Shown here: piece by piece, positions 6,595-13,140 of the stretch | Layout of the letters: the number at the start of each line of letters is the position of its first letter | How positions within the stretch are numbered: position 1 is the stretch's first letter | Origin: Planctomycetales bacterium | GTDB lineage: Bacteria > Planctomycetota > Phycisphaerae > SM23-33 | Assembly (NCBI GenBank): GCA_030642005.1 | Contig: DAOWOP010000065.1 | Location: 1 to 13,209 of the forward strand | Length of the DNA: 13,209 nt | Reading direction: 5' to 3' | Program-made: the position numbers and the translations under genes | The notes under the pieces: generated by a model | Told to the model about the DNA's origin: nothing | The model's input: only the letters and a program-made list of their open reading frames with translations | Databases searched by the model: none

Positions 6595-8082
6595 TCAAGC
6601 GAGGCGCCAAATTGTCCCGCCGGGGGTGTCTTCGATGGTGATTCCCATTTCGGAGAGTTGATTGCGGATTTCGTCTGCGCGGGCGAAGTCTTTGGACTTT
6701 CGGGCTGCGTTGCGCTGCTCGATGAGTGATTCAATTTGCGATTCGTCAGTCTCGGTTATCTTCGCTTGCGGTTTCGCCTCGAATAATCCAAGGATTCTAC
6801 CGGTCTGGACCAGCGTAACGCCTGCGGCTGCGGCGAGGGTTTTGGCGGTTTCGTTATCCTGCGTTTCCAGTTGGGTTTGTTCGATATAGCGGTTGACGGC
6901 GGCGGCGATGGCGTGCAGCGCGGCGATCGCACCGGCTGTGTTGAAATCGTCGTCCATCGCCTCGTGGAATTTCAGCCGATGGGCAAGTGCTTCATTGACG
7001 AATGCGGTATCGGCATCGGTTTGGGCCTGCCCGGCGAGTTTTCTAATCGGTTTGCCGTCGGCATAGACGTCTGCGCCGGTGGCGCGTTCGATGCGGTCGA
7101 AGAGGCGATAGAACGTCTCCAGCGACTTGGCTGTGGCGGCAAGTTGTTCGTCGGAGAATTCCAGAGGCCTGCGGTAGTGCGTCGAGAGGACGAACGCGCG
7201 GATCGTTTCCGGCGAAAAATCCTCCAGCAGTTCGGTTATCGTGCGGATATTGCCGAGGCTCTTGGACATTTTTTCCGAGCCGGCGGCCTTGGTTTTCACC
7301 CGCGTCAGGCCGTTGTGGAGCCAGTATTTAGCGAATGTTTTTCCGGTGGCGGCCTCGGACTGGGCGATCTCGTTTTCGTGGTGGGGGAAGATCAGGTCCA
7401 CCCCGCCGCCGTGGATGTCGAACGTCTCGCCGAGTAAGTCCATGCTCATTGCCGAGCATTCGATGTGCCATCCTGGCCTGCCTCTGCCCCATGGCGAATC
7501 CCACGCCGGCTCGCCTTCTTTGGCGGCCTTCCATACGGCGAAGTCGGCGGGGTGTCGCTTGTTTTCGCCGGTGAGGTTGCGCGTGCCGTGCAGGGCGTCC
7601 TCGACCCGCCGGCCTGAGAGTTTCCCGTAATCCGTCGCGGCGGTGTGGTCGAAATACACATCCGGCCCGACAGCGTAGGCTGCGCCGTTGTCTATCAGTT
7701 TCTGCACAAGGGCGATAATTTTCTCGATGTTCTCCGTCGCCCGCGGGAAGGCGTCCACGCCGGTTACGCCGAGGGTTTTGAGGCACTTGAGATAATCGGC
7801 TTCGACCTCGGCGGCGATTTCAGCCATCGACCGGCCCTGCTCGGACGCCTCGGCGATAATCTTGTCGTCAACGTCGGTGATGTTGATTACGAGGCAGACC
7901 TTGTAATCCTTATAGGCGAGGTATCGCTTAATCGCGTCGAAGATAATGGGGCCTACCGCGTGGCCGATGTGCGAGGGCTTATAGACCGTAGGCCCGCACA
8001 GGTATATGCCGACCTTGCCCGGAGCGAGCGATTCGAACAGTTCCTTACGCCTGGTCAGCGTGTTATAGACTCTCAATGTCAT
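6595..8082 (-). CDS. cysS: Cysteinyl-tRNA synthetase
   Basis: CysRS charges tRNA-Cys with cysteine in the cytoplasm. The 495-residue length is typical for a class Ia monomer. Visible are the HIGH motif (HIGH, 38-41), the KMSKS motif (271-275), and the four zinc ligands that give cysteine specificity: C29, C209, H234 and E238. Three of these have the same numbers as in the E. coli enzyme. The C-terminal anticodon-binding region ends with a normal domain (ARKSKDFARADEIRNQLSEM). The ATG at 8082 is preferred over an upstream in-frame start at 8202 because the conserved MTLRVYNTLTRRKE begins there and the extra 40 codons are just translated repeat sequence. GGAAA lies 8 bases before the ATG. It follows ispF, a pairing seen in many bacteria. 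Confidence 0.97.
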   Translation of the reverse strand: MTLRVYNTLTRRKELFESLAPGKVGIYLCGPTVYKPSHIGHAVGPIIFDAIKRYLAYKDYKVCLVINITDVDDKIIAEASEQGRSMAEIAAEVEADYLKCLKTLGVTGVDAFPRATENIEKIIALVQKLIDNGAAYAVGPDVYFDHTAATDYGKLSGRRVEDALHGTRNLTGENKRHPADFAVWKAAKEGEPAWDSPWGRGRPGWHIECSAMSMDLLGETFDIHGGGVDLIFPHHENEIAQSEAATGKTFAKYWLHNGLTRVKTKAAGSEKMSKSLGNIRTITELLEDFSPETIRAFVLSTHYRRPLEFSDEQLAATAKSLETFYRLFDRIERATGADVYADGKPIRKLAGQAQTDADTAFVNEALAHRLKFHEAMDDDFNTAGAIAALHAIAAAVNRYIEQTQLETQDNETAKTLAAAAGVTLVQTGRILGLFEAKPQAKITETDESQIESLIEQRNAARKSKDFARADEIRNQLSEMGITIEDTPGGTIWRLA

Positions 8083-8179
8083 TTTTGATTTCCAATTTTT
8101 GATTTCCAATTTCCAATTGCCCGACGGAATCGCTGAAGGTTCTTTCAATTGGGAATTGAAAATTGGAAATCGGCAATTG
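8083..8179 (-). repeat. AT-rich GATTTCCAATTT repeat tract between ispF and cysS
   Basis: The 97-bp gap is almost entirely repeats. GATTTCCAATTT occurs directly at 8087-8098 and 8101-8112, and inverted (AAATTGGAAATC) at 8160-8171. The outer sequences CAATTG (8115-8119 region, 8146-8151 and 8174-8179) add to the symmetry. The tract begins immediately after the ispF stop. The 12-mer CAATTGCCGATT (minus strand, 8168-8179) recurs exactly at 12769-12780. Folding could bring the two ends together and shape the mRNA in front of cysS. I see no T-box features (no leader of the needed size). Confidence 0.7.
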
Positions 8180-8656
8180 TTATTCTTCCTCAACCATGAC
8201 AACGGCGAAAGCGGCCAGGCCTTCGCCTGCGCCGATTGGTCCCATGCCTTCGGCGGTCTTGGCCTTGATCGCCACGACTGATATATCCAGGCCTAGAAGG
8301 TCGGCGATCCGCTCACGCATGGGTATTTTATATTTCGACAGTTTGGGCGCTTCGGTAACGATTGTTACGTCGCAGTTTGTAACGGCCATACCAATTCCAG
8401 CCAGTTCGCCGACGGCTTCAACAAGCATTTTCGCACTGTCGGCGTTTTTCCATTTTTTGTTGGTGTCGGGGAAGAACTCGCCGATGTCGCTCAGTCCGGC
8501 AGCGCCGAGCATAGCGTCGATGACGGCGTGCATGACCGCGTCGGCGTCGCTGTGTCCGGCCAGGCCGAGGTCATGCTTGATGCGGACACCGCCAAGCATC
8601 AGAGGTCGGCCTTTGACGAAACGATGCGAATCAAATCCAAATCCTACTCTGTTCAT
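8180..8656 (-). CDS. ispF: 2-C-methyl-D-erythritol 2,4-cyclodiphosphate synthase
   Basis: IspF forms MEcPP from CDP-ME 2-phosphate in the non-mevalonate (MEP) isoprenoid pathway, as a zinc-containing cytoplasmic trimer. The start FGFDSHRF supplies metal ligands D9 and H11; AGHSDADAVMHA supplies H35 and the third ligand H43, all shifted by one from E. coli. The TAEGMGPIGAGEG segment near the C-terminus is the family signature. From ATG 8656 the protein has 158 residues, the usual size. ATG 8662 (two residues longer) is equally possible; neither has a visible ribosome site. The start lies inside the 3' end of the upstream ligase gene, so translation is probably coupled. It suggests that the cell makes isoprenoids, including the carrier lipid used by the upstream transferase, by the MEP route. 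Confidence 0.95.
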   Translation of the reverse strand: MNRVGFGFDSHRFVKGRPLMLGGVRIKHDLGLAGHSDADAVMHAVIDAMLGAAGLSDIGEFFPDTNKKWKNADSAKMLVEAVGELAGIGMAVTNCDVTIVTEAPKLSKYKIPMRERIADLLGLDISVVAIKAKTAEGMGPIGAGEGLAAFAVVMVEEE

Positions 8657-11126
8657 GTTCATGTCGGGTAAGATAAAACAAACGCCTTCGATGTACAAGA
8701 CCCTGATAGTTTAGCCGTCGTCGGAACGACGACGTTTTAATCTTCTCTTCCATCACATCAAGTTTTTTCAATTCCTCTTCGGTCAGTCTCAGGTCGCTGA
8801 TGGTCGGTCGGGCGCGGTGGATTCGGCGGATTTCGCGTATTTGTCGCAGCGCCTCGTCGAATCGGCTTGCGGCCAATAGCATCTCGGCGTATTCGCGGCG
8901 GAACCACATATTCATCGGGTTCAGTTCGACGGCTTTGGAAGCCATCTCCAGCGACTTATCCCGCCGGTTCGGTATGCCGCGCAGCGTTCGTGCGAGGATT
9001 CGGGTATTTGAGAAGGTCGGCGACCTTGCCCATGCTTTTTCGGCATATTCAGCCGCTTTTTCGGGCTTGCTGGTGGTTGCGAACAGCCTTGCCAAATCGG
9101 CCGGGGCGAAGGCGTCCAGCGGGTCGGCGGCGACAGCCAGTTTCATCTCCTCTGCCGCCGGGGCGATGCGTCCGAGAGAAAATGCTTCCTGAGCGGCGCG
9201 GACGTGCAGCGTCCGGTTGAACACAGGCATCCACAGCCAGGTCCCCGCAGCCACAATGGCGGCAGCGACCAGGATCGCAGCGGGTATTCGCATCACACTG
9301 CCCAAACAATAACGGGTGGCACCTTCAACCGGAGCGAAGCGGAGGTTGTGGGTGTTGGATGGACAAGGGTGTGAAGCACCCACAAGCTCCGCTTCACTAC
9401 GTTCCGCTACGCTTGAAGGTGCCACCCGTTGCAGTTTACCGGTCGCAGGTCGCAGGGCGAAGGCGGCCCCGGCCATTGCGCCGGCGGCGACCCAGAAGAC
9501 CGTGGCCGTTGCCGGCATCCAGAGTGTGTAGGTGAGGAAGTTATGCAGGATGAATCCCGCCAGGCCGGCGGCGAGGGCTATGCGAACGTATCGCCCGCCG
9601 AGGCCGCCCCAGCCCAACGACGTACCGACCCACATCGCCGCCGGCAGGCACGCGCCGAAAACGACGGCCGATGCCACCGCATCCACAAGCAGCACCGCCG
9701 GGTCCATCGAACCGACCCACACCGCACGTGTTATCAGGACGACAAGGGACAGGAAAACGCACCATCGAATCGGCGAAAGACCATCGCAAGGATCGTTTAG
9801 CCGGCGGCCGGAGGCCGTCGCGGGGCTGGCCTCCGGCCAGCCGCTAAACACCTCCCGCCGGTGGTCGTTGTTCACAATAACCAGGAACATCCACACCAGC
9901 ATCGCCAGATATACCGTCCCGCCGGCCAGGCCGTACTGGGCCGCTGCGTCCATTATGAGGTTATGCGGGCTTTTGGTGCTCTCGGCGGCGGCGGGCAGGC
10001 GATGGCGGAGATACGCATCGCCGAATCCCCCCGGCCCGACGCCGAAGACCGGCTCGTCCCTGATAACATCGACGGTCCCGACCCAATACTCCCACCGAAC
10101 CTGCATGCTCCAGCCCGGCAGCGAGCCGCGAATCTTCCCCCAGGCCGCCACCGCACAAATCCCCGCCAACACGACGGCGGCACAGGCGATAAGAACCTTT
10201 CGACGATGACGTGCGAAGAATTCCCGCCGAAGCATCACCAACGTCGCAGCGGCAACCGCTACCGCCGCTGCGGCAATCCCGCCCTTACTTCGCGTCAGGA
10301 CCAGTGCGACAGCCGAAACGGCCAGAAGCACAACTCCCACCCACGCAGCCAGTGTCGGCAGGTGTATCTCGCCTCGGGCCAGTTTGGCCGACCTGCGCGA
10401 ACGCCTCGCGGCTACGAATTTCTCAATCGCCAGGCCCGCCGCAGCCGAAACCAGCACGACCAGCAGAGATGCGAACACGTTGGACAGGCCCAGGTACCCC
10501 AAAGACGCACGGTCGCGGATGCGATTCTCGAACATCGTCGCCTGCGGCGTGCCGGGCCTGATGCCGACGTTGGCAAGTTGCTTTTCGGGATCGGCGTCGA
10601 AGGCGGCTATCCGCTGCGGTATTTCCCAGACCACTTCGGCGGCGGTCTTGGCCGCCATTGCACCGGCCAGCGCGACAAGGACAACGACAACCAGTCCAAG
10701 TCGCTCCTTCCGGCTCGCCACGAGATGCAACATTACCAGGGCCGACAGGAGGATAGTCGTCTGCTCGAACCAGCCCGTCAGTGCGCCCCGGACATCCACA
10801 GCCCGCATTGCTCCGACGAACGTCCAGGCCGAGAAAACCAGAATCAATGCGGCAAGGGTAACGCCCGCCGGCCGAAACTTCCGTCGAAGCGATTGCGCGA
10901 TCGACCAGAATACAAACGCCGCCAGCAGCACCATCGCGAAAGTAACTCGCAGCAGTTCGCCCGGCAACTTGTGCGGAATTTCCCCCGCTTCCGCCGCGGT
11001 CAGGACCAGTTGCGAGGCGCCGAAGGGCGTTTCCGTGACGAACGGTCTGGCCACAAGCACGGCCAGGATGCACACAAAAGCGGCGCTTTCGAGAAGGCGA
11101 GCGATTCGGCCGGCCGCGTCGTTCAC
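8631..11126 (-). CDS. O-antigen ligase/polymerase-like membrane protein with TPR tail
   Basis: An 831-residue protein rich in hydrophobic segments from about 14 to 630. The Wzy_C-type signature is clear: MQVRWEYWVGTVDVIRDEPV, then GVGPGGFGDAY (362-372), then SPHNLIMDAAAQYGLAG (386-402). Such proteins join or polymerise lipid-linked O-antigen or exopolysaccharide units on the outer face of the membrane. Residues about 640-770 look like TPR helices (EAFSLGRIAPAAEEMKLAVA; KPEKAAEYAEKAWARSP; KSLEMASKAVELNP). The GTG start overlaps the TGA of the upstream transferase (GTGA) with GGGAGG 8 bases upstream. Odd points are three palindromes inside the coding sequence: residues 566-606 (a 40-codon repeat), 426-444 and 798-804. 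Beyond residue about 798 the sequence (SSFRRRLNYQG onward) looks unrelated to TPR and runs into ispF. Ligase versus polymerase cannot be decided. Confidence 0.85.
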   Translation of the reverse strand: MNDAAGRIARLLESAAFVCILAVLVARPFVTETPFGASQLVLTAAEAGEIPHKLPGELLRVTFAMVLLAAFVFWSIAQSLRRKFRPAGVTLAALILVFSAWTFVGAMRAVDVRGALTGWFEQTTILLSALVMLHLVASRKERLGLVVVVLVALAGAMAAKTAAEVVWEIPQRIAAFDADPEKQLANVGIRPGTPQATMFENRIRDRASLGYLGLSNVFASLLVVLVSAAAGLAIEKFVAARRSRRSAKLARGEIHLPTLAAWVGVVLLAVSAVALVLTRSKGGIAAAAVAVAAATLVMLRREFFARHRRKVLIACAAVVLAGICAVAAWGKIRGSLPGWSMQVRWEYWVGTVDVIRDEPVFGVGPGGFGDAYLRHRLPAAAESTKSPHNLIMDAAAQYGLAGGTVYLAMLVWMFLVIVNNDHRREVFSGWPEASPATASGRRLNDPCDGLSPIRWCVFLSLVVLITRAVWVGSMDPAVLLVDAVASAVVFGACLPAAMWVGTSLGWGGLGGRYVRIALAAGLAGFILHNFLTYTLWMPATATVFWVAAGAMAGAAFALRPATGKLQRVAPSSVAERSEAELVGASHPCPSNTHNLRFAPVEGATRYCLGSVMRIPAAILVAAAIVAAGTWLWMPVFNRTLHVRAAQEAFSLGRIAPAAEEMKLAVAADPLDAFAPADLARLFATTSKPEKAAEYAEKAWARSPTFSNTRILARTLRGIPNRRDKSLEMASKAVELNPMNMWFRREYAEMLLAASRFDEALRQIREIRRIHRARPTISDLRLTEEELKKLDVMEEKIKTSSFRRRLNYQGLVHRRRLFYLTRHEHEQSRIWI
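8710..8734 (-). repeat. Perfect 8-bp hairpin near the ligase 3' end (TTTAGCCG-type)
   Basis: Arms CGTCGTCG (8716-8723) and CGACGACG (8727-8734) close a 3-base GAA loop; TTTAGCCG begins at 8710. On the plus strand it is followed by TTTTAA, on the minus strand by no T run, so it is not a good terminator for the resident genes. It lies in codons 798-804 of the ligase gene, just before the point where the protein stops resembling a TPR tail. Confidence 0.6.
9311..9430 (-). repeat. 120-bp palindromic element inserted in frame in the ligase gene
   Basis: The ends are perfect 18-bp inverted repeats: AACGGGTGGCACCTTCAA (9311-9328) and its exact complement (9413-9430). Nested inside are GAAGCGGAG (9336-9344) pairing with 9387-9395 and TTGTGGGTG (9346-9354) pairing with 9377-9385, around a 22-base loop. 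The whole element is 120 bp, exactly 40 codons, and is read through without a stop (ligase residues 566-606). The encoded peptide (SSVAERSEAELVGASHPCPS and onward) is unlike the hydrophobic sequence on both sides. It looks like a non-autonomous MITE/REP-like element, comparable to Rickettsia palindromic elements that sit in frame in genes. No target duplication is obvious. Confidence 0.8.
9795..9849 (-). repeat. 55-bp palindrome inside the ligase gene (TTTAGCCG-type)
   Basis: Outer arms GTTTAGC (9795-9801) and GCTAAAC (9843-9849) and inner arms GGCCGGAGGCC (9806-9816) and GGCCTCCGGCC (9828-9838) are perfectly complementary, separated by a 4-base mismatch-rich internal loop on each side and an 11-base terminal loop. 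It encodes ligase residues about 426-444 (SGWPEASPATASGRRLN), a loop between membrane segments just after the Wzy_C signature. At 55 bp it is not a whole number of codons, so if it was inserted a few bases were gained or lost with it. Confidence 0.7.
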
Positions 11127-12217
11127 TTCCCAGGCCTCCCGTCGGCGGATTCAAGCAGAGCGACAATCAGCACGACGCCGACCGTCTGGGCGAAAACCAG
11201 TATCGCGCCGATGCGGCTGACGTGAGGCAGCAGCGACGCACCGGCGGCGGTAACAGCGGTGGCAAGGTAGATCGTCAGTACCGCTTTGGGAGGGCTCATC
11301 CCCCGTCGCAGGAGGCGATGCGAGAAGTGCCGCCGGTCGCCCACCATCGGATTACGGCGATTGCGAATCCGCAGCCAGACCACGCTGGCTGTGTCGTACA
11401 GCGGGACCGCCAGCAGGACCACCGGAGCGAAGACGCTGTAATACAGCCCGCTGGACCCGCCGCGATAATACGTCGTCAATATGCTCAGCACGCCCAGCAT
11501 GAAGCCAAGCACAAGCGACCCGGCGTCGCCCATGAAAATCTTCGCCGGCGGAAAGTTGAACACCAGGAACCCCAGCGCCGCGCCGCCCAGCAGGCAAAGC
11601 CACCCCGCCACGAACAACTGCCCCGACGCCGCAGCGGCCGCCAGCAGCGCCGCCGAGCATATCGCCGCAACGCCGGCCGACAGACCGTCGATATTGTCCA
11701 GAAAGTTGAATGCGTTGATTATCACCACCAGCCAGAGAACGCTGGCGATGCTGCTGACCGGCTCGCCCATCATTTCCAGCAGGCGGATGCGTCCTGCGAA
11801 CACCACCCCGCCGGCAACAAGCAACTGTGCCGCCAGTTTCAGCCATGGGCCGAGGTCTTTGCGGTCGTCTATCAGCCCGACGACGTGCAGTACCACGCAG
11901 CCGGCCAGGATTATCAGCGCCAGCGGCGTTTTTTCAACGACGCCGGGGATGTGAACGGCCAGGGCCTCCGGCAGCCAGTTCGGCGCGCCCGTCGCCGACC
12001 ACACCCGCGCAAGGGCCAGCGCCAGCAGGCTCGGCAGGAGAATCGCAGCGGTAATGGCCACGCCGCCCAGCAGCGGTGTGGGGGTGCTGCCGAAACGGTC
12101 CCGCCCCGGCTGGTCGATGATGCCCCACGCCATGGCGAATCTCCGCGCCAGCGCCGTCCCGACCAACGACAGGACAAACGCCAGACCAACAGCAGCCGCA
12201 GCAGCGAGTTCTATCAT
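11123..12217 (-). CDS. Polyprenyl-phosphate sugar-1-phosphate transferase (WecA/TagO/MraY family)
   Basis: Enzymes of this family transfer a sugar-1-phosphate from UDP-sugar (GlcNAc-1-P in WecA/TagO) to undecaprenyl phosphate at the cytoplasmic face of the inner membrane, starting O-antigen, teichoic acid or similar glycans. The 364-residue protein is almost all hydrophobic helices, about ten or eleven. Conserved motifs are GLIDDRKD (114-121; D117, D118), NAFNFLDNIDGLSAG (168-182; D174, D177), KIFMGDAGS (226-234; D231) and GDRRHFSHRL (293-302), the counterpart of the HIHH motif. This favours the WecA/TagO type over MraY. The ATG overlaps the TGA of the DUF4416 gene (ATGA) and AAAGGA lies 8 bases upstream; the 3' end overlaps the ligase start. 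The pair with the ligase points to a shared surface-polysaccharide pathway. Confidence 0.92.
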   Translation of the reverse strand: MIELAAAAAVGLAFVLSLVGTALARRFAMAWGIIDQPGRDRFGSTPTPLLGGVAITAAILLPSLLALALARVWSATGAPNWLPEALAVHIPGVVEKTPLALIILAGCVVLHVVGLIDDRKDLGPWLKLAAQLLVAGGVVFAGRIRLLEMMGEPVSSIASVLWLVVIINAFNFLDNIDGLSAGVAAICSAALLAAAAASGQLFVAGWLCLLGGAALGFLVFNFPPAKIFMGDAGSLVLGFMLGVLSILTTYYRGGSSGLYYSVFAPVVLLAVPLYDTASVVWLRIRNRRNPMVGDRRHFSHRLLRRGMSPPKAVLTIYLATAVTAAGASLLPHVSRIGAILVFAQTVGVVLIVALLESADGRPGK

Positions 12218-12753
12218 CGGCTGTGTCCTTTCCGTCCCAACTGCGCCCGAAGGGCGTCTCTGGCCTGTGTCATAAACTCATCGTAACGTCCCGATGCGTA
12301 ATCGGGAAACGTATAAGGCTGTGAAACCCATCGGCTGTGAACGTACATCAGCGTTACCTCGGCGTAAATGCCATCCCTGAGATAGATACGATGGGCGAAG
12401 TCTTTTGTGCTCGCCAGGACGAGTTTGCTTTCGGTGATGTAGCCGGGGTCGAGATTGACTTTGCGGTTCGGGCCTTCGGCAAAGCCGTTCTCGATATCAT
12501 TGGTCGCTCTTTTTATCGCGACGATTTGGTCCGGGTCGATGAGTTTCTTCAGCGCGACGAACTGCCTCAGCAGGCCTGTTCCCATCTCCTCGTCGTAGTA
12601 ATGAGTGAAATCGAAATCCATTACCTCGCCGGCGATATCAACCGGGCCGAAGTCGCGCTGCAACCGCTCGGTCGCATCAGCGAGCACCTCCCGGCTGACC
12701 GAGAGCATCCCGACGATCAACTTGACTTGTTCAGGAGTAGTTATCGCGCCCAT
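12214..12753 (-). CDS. DUF4416 family protein
   Basis: A 179-residue soluble protein with the conserved features of DUF4416: VKLIVGMLSVS at the N-terminus, RDFGPVDIAGEVMDFDFTHYYDEEMG (about 34-59, rich in acidic and aromatic residues), IKRATNDIE, then the block VNLDPGYITESKLVLASTKD, FAHRIYLRDGIYAEVTLMY and a final YTFPDYASGRYDEFM. The function of the family is unknown. The Asp, His and Tyr conservation looks enzymatic, but this is inference. The ATG at 12753 is chosen because the family sequence begins there; upstream in-frame codons to 12840 are translated repeats. No ribosome site is visible. Its stop overlaps the start of the transferase gene, so expression is linked to polysaccharide synthesis, which is the only functional clue. 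Confidence 0.88.
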   Translation of the reverse strand: MGAITTPEQVKLIVGMLSVSREVLADATERLQRDFGPVDIAGEVMDFDFTHYYDEEMGTGLLRQFVALKKLIDPDQIVAIKRATNDIENGFAEGPNRKVNLDPGYITESKLVLASTKDFAHRIYLRDGIYAEVTLMYVHSRWVSQPYTFPDYASGRYDEFMTQARDALRAQLGRKGHSR

Positions 12754-12760
12754 GACCAGG

Positions 12761-12794
12761 GCAATTGTCAATTGCCGATTGCCGATTGTCAATC
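12761..12794. repeat. CAATTG/CCGATTG simple repeat tract before DUF4416
   Basis: Overlapping copies of CAATTG and CCGATTG make up a 34-bp tract 7 bp upstream of the DUF4416 start. CAATTGCCGATT (12769-12780) matches exactly the complement of 8168-8179 next to ispF. A related tract (CCGCAATCCGCAATC) lies behind the ruvB stop at about 1770-1786. Confidence 0.65.
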
Positions 12795-12802
12795 CAGGCT
12801 CT

Positions 12803-12818
12803 GTCTGAAAAGTCAGAC
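12803..12818. repeat. Left boundary hairpin GTCTGA-aaag-TCAGAC
   Basis: A perfect 6-bp stem with a 4-base loop. It is the left counterpart of the longer GTCTGAAA hairpin at 13121-13140; together they bracket the repeat block. Confidence 0.6.
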
Positions 12819-13020
12819 ATCGCCTCAAAGCAGTCAGCAATCAGCAGTCAGCAGTCAGCCAAAACCAAAATAAACAAAGGACCGAAAAAGGGGAAAAAAG
12901 ATATTCTACTTTTTTCCTGTCCCCTTTTTCCCGTGAAAAGCTGAACATCGCCTCAAAGCCTTCAGCATTCAGTAAAAAGCATTCAGCAGTCAGCAATCAG
13001 CCAAAACCAAAATAAACAAA
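12817..13020. repeat. Two direct copies of a 62-76 bp repeat
   Basis: Copy 1 (12817-12878) and copy 2 (12945-13020) both begin with ACATCGCCTCAAAGC (15/15 identical) and both end with the same 24 bases (12855-12878 and 12997-13020), an A-rich stretch starting TCAGCCAAAACC. Between the ends are variable numbers of CAGTCAGC, CAATCAGC and CATTCAG units, so the copies differ in length by unit gain or loss. The hairpin at 12884-12930 separates them. Confidence 0.75.
12884..12930. repeat. Long A/T-rich hairpin (REP-like or bidirectional terminator)
   Basis: GAAAAAGGGG (12884-12893) pairs with CCCCTTTTTC (12921-12930) and AAAAAAG (12894-12900) pairs with CTTTTTT (12909-12915), leaving a 5-base bulge and an 8-base loop. 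On the minus strand it reads AAAAAGGGGACAGG, a motif I associate with REP-like repeats linked to IS200-like (RAYT) transposases in environmental genomes; that link is recollection, not shown here. The T-rich flank could also stop transcription in either direction. Confidence 0.6.
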
Positions 13021-13118
13021 AGACCTGCAATGCTGACCGCCCTTGCCGTGCCGAGGCGGTCAGTGTTCAGTTTTTTCTTTTGCTGATTGCTGACCGCTGA
13101 CCGCTTTTTACTGATTGC
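12965..13118. repeat. Large imperfect inverted repeat with a central hairpin
   Basis: The 42 bases at 12965-13006 match the complement of 13078-13118 with four mismatches and one gap, sharing the stretch CAGTAAAAAGC. Between the arms is a second perfect hairpin: CTGACCGCC (13033-13041) with GGCGGTCAG (13055-13063), 13-base loop, followed seven bases later by TTTTTTCTTTT on the plus strand. The whole unit could form a cruciform or a long RNA hairpin. Confidence 0.7.
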
Positions 13119-13120
13119 TT

Positions 13121-13140
13121 GTCTGAAATAGTTTTCAGAC
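13121..13140. repeat. Right boundary hairpin GTCTGAAA-tagt-TTTCAGAC
   Basis: A perfect 8-bp stem with a 4-base loop, 9 bp after the stop codon of the partial minus-strand gene at the right edge. It repeats the GTCTGA core of the hairpin at 12803. It has no following T run on the minus strand (AAGCAATC), so it is a weak terminator candidate. Confidence 0.6.

Noticed and set aside
8083..8179. T-box or other riboswitch in front of cysS
   Set aside because: The gap is too short and consists of simple repeats; no specifier loop or T-box sequence is visible.
8083..8202. A 40-codon N-terminal extension of cysS
   Set aside because: The extra residues are translated GATTTCCAATTT repeats; family conservation begins at MTLRVYNT (8082).
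9861..11225. Long plus-strand open frame of 454 codons opposite the ligase gene
   Set aside because: Shadow of a GC-rich gene; the encoded sequence is Arg/Gln/His-rich with no fold, whereas the minus strand has clear Wzy_C motifs.
11222..12286. Long plus-strand open frame of 354 codons opposite the sugar-1-phosphate transferase
   Set aside because: Shadow frame with low-complexity Arg/Gln-rich translation; the minus strand carries all catalytic motifs.
12754..12840. A 29-codon N-terminal extension of the DUF4416 protein
   Set aside because: It is translated CAATTGCCGATTG repeat; the conserved family sequence begins at the ATG at 12753.
13033..13080. Plus-strand Rho-independent terminator (CTGACCGCC hairpin and T run)
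   Set aside because: There is no plus-strand gene upstream and seven bases separate the stem from the T run; it is better explained as part of the repeat island.
12817..13118. CRISPR-like array because of repeated CAGTCAGC units
   Set aside because: The units are 7-8 bp, irregular and without spacers of constant size, and no cas gene is present.
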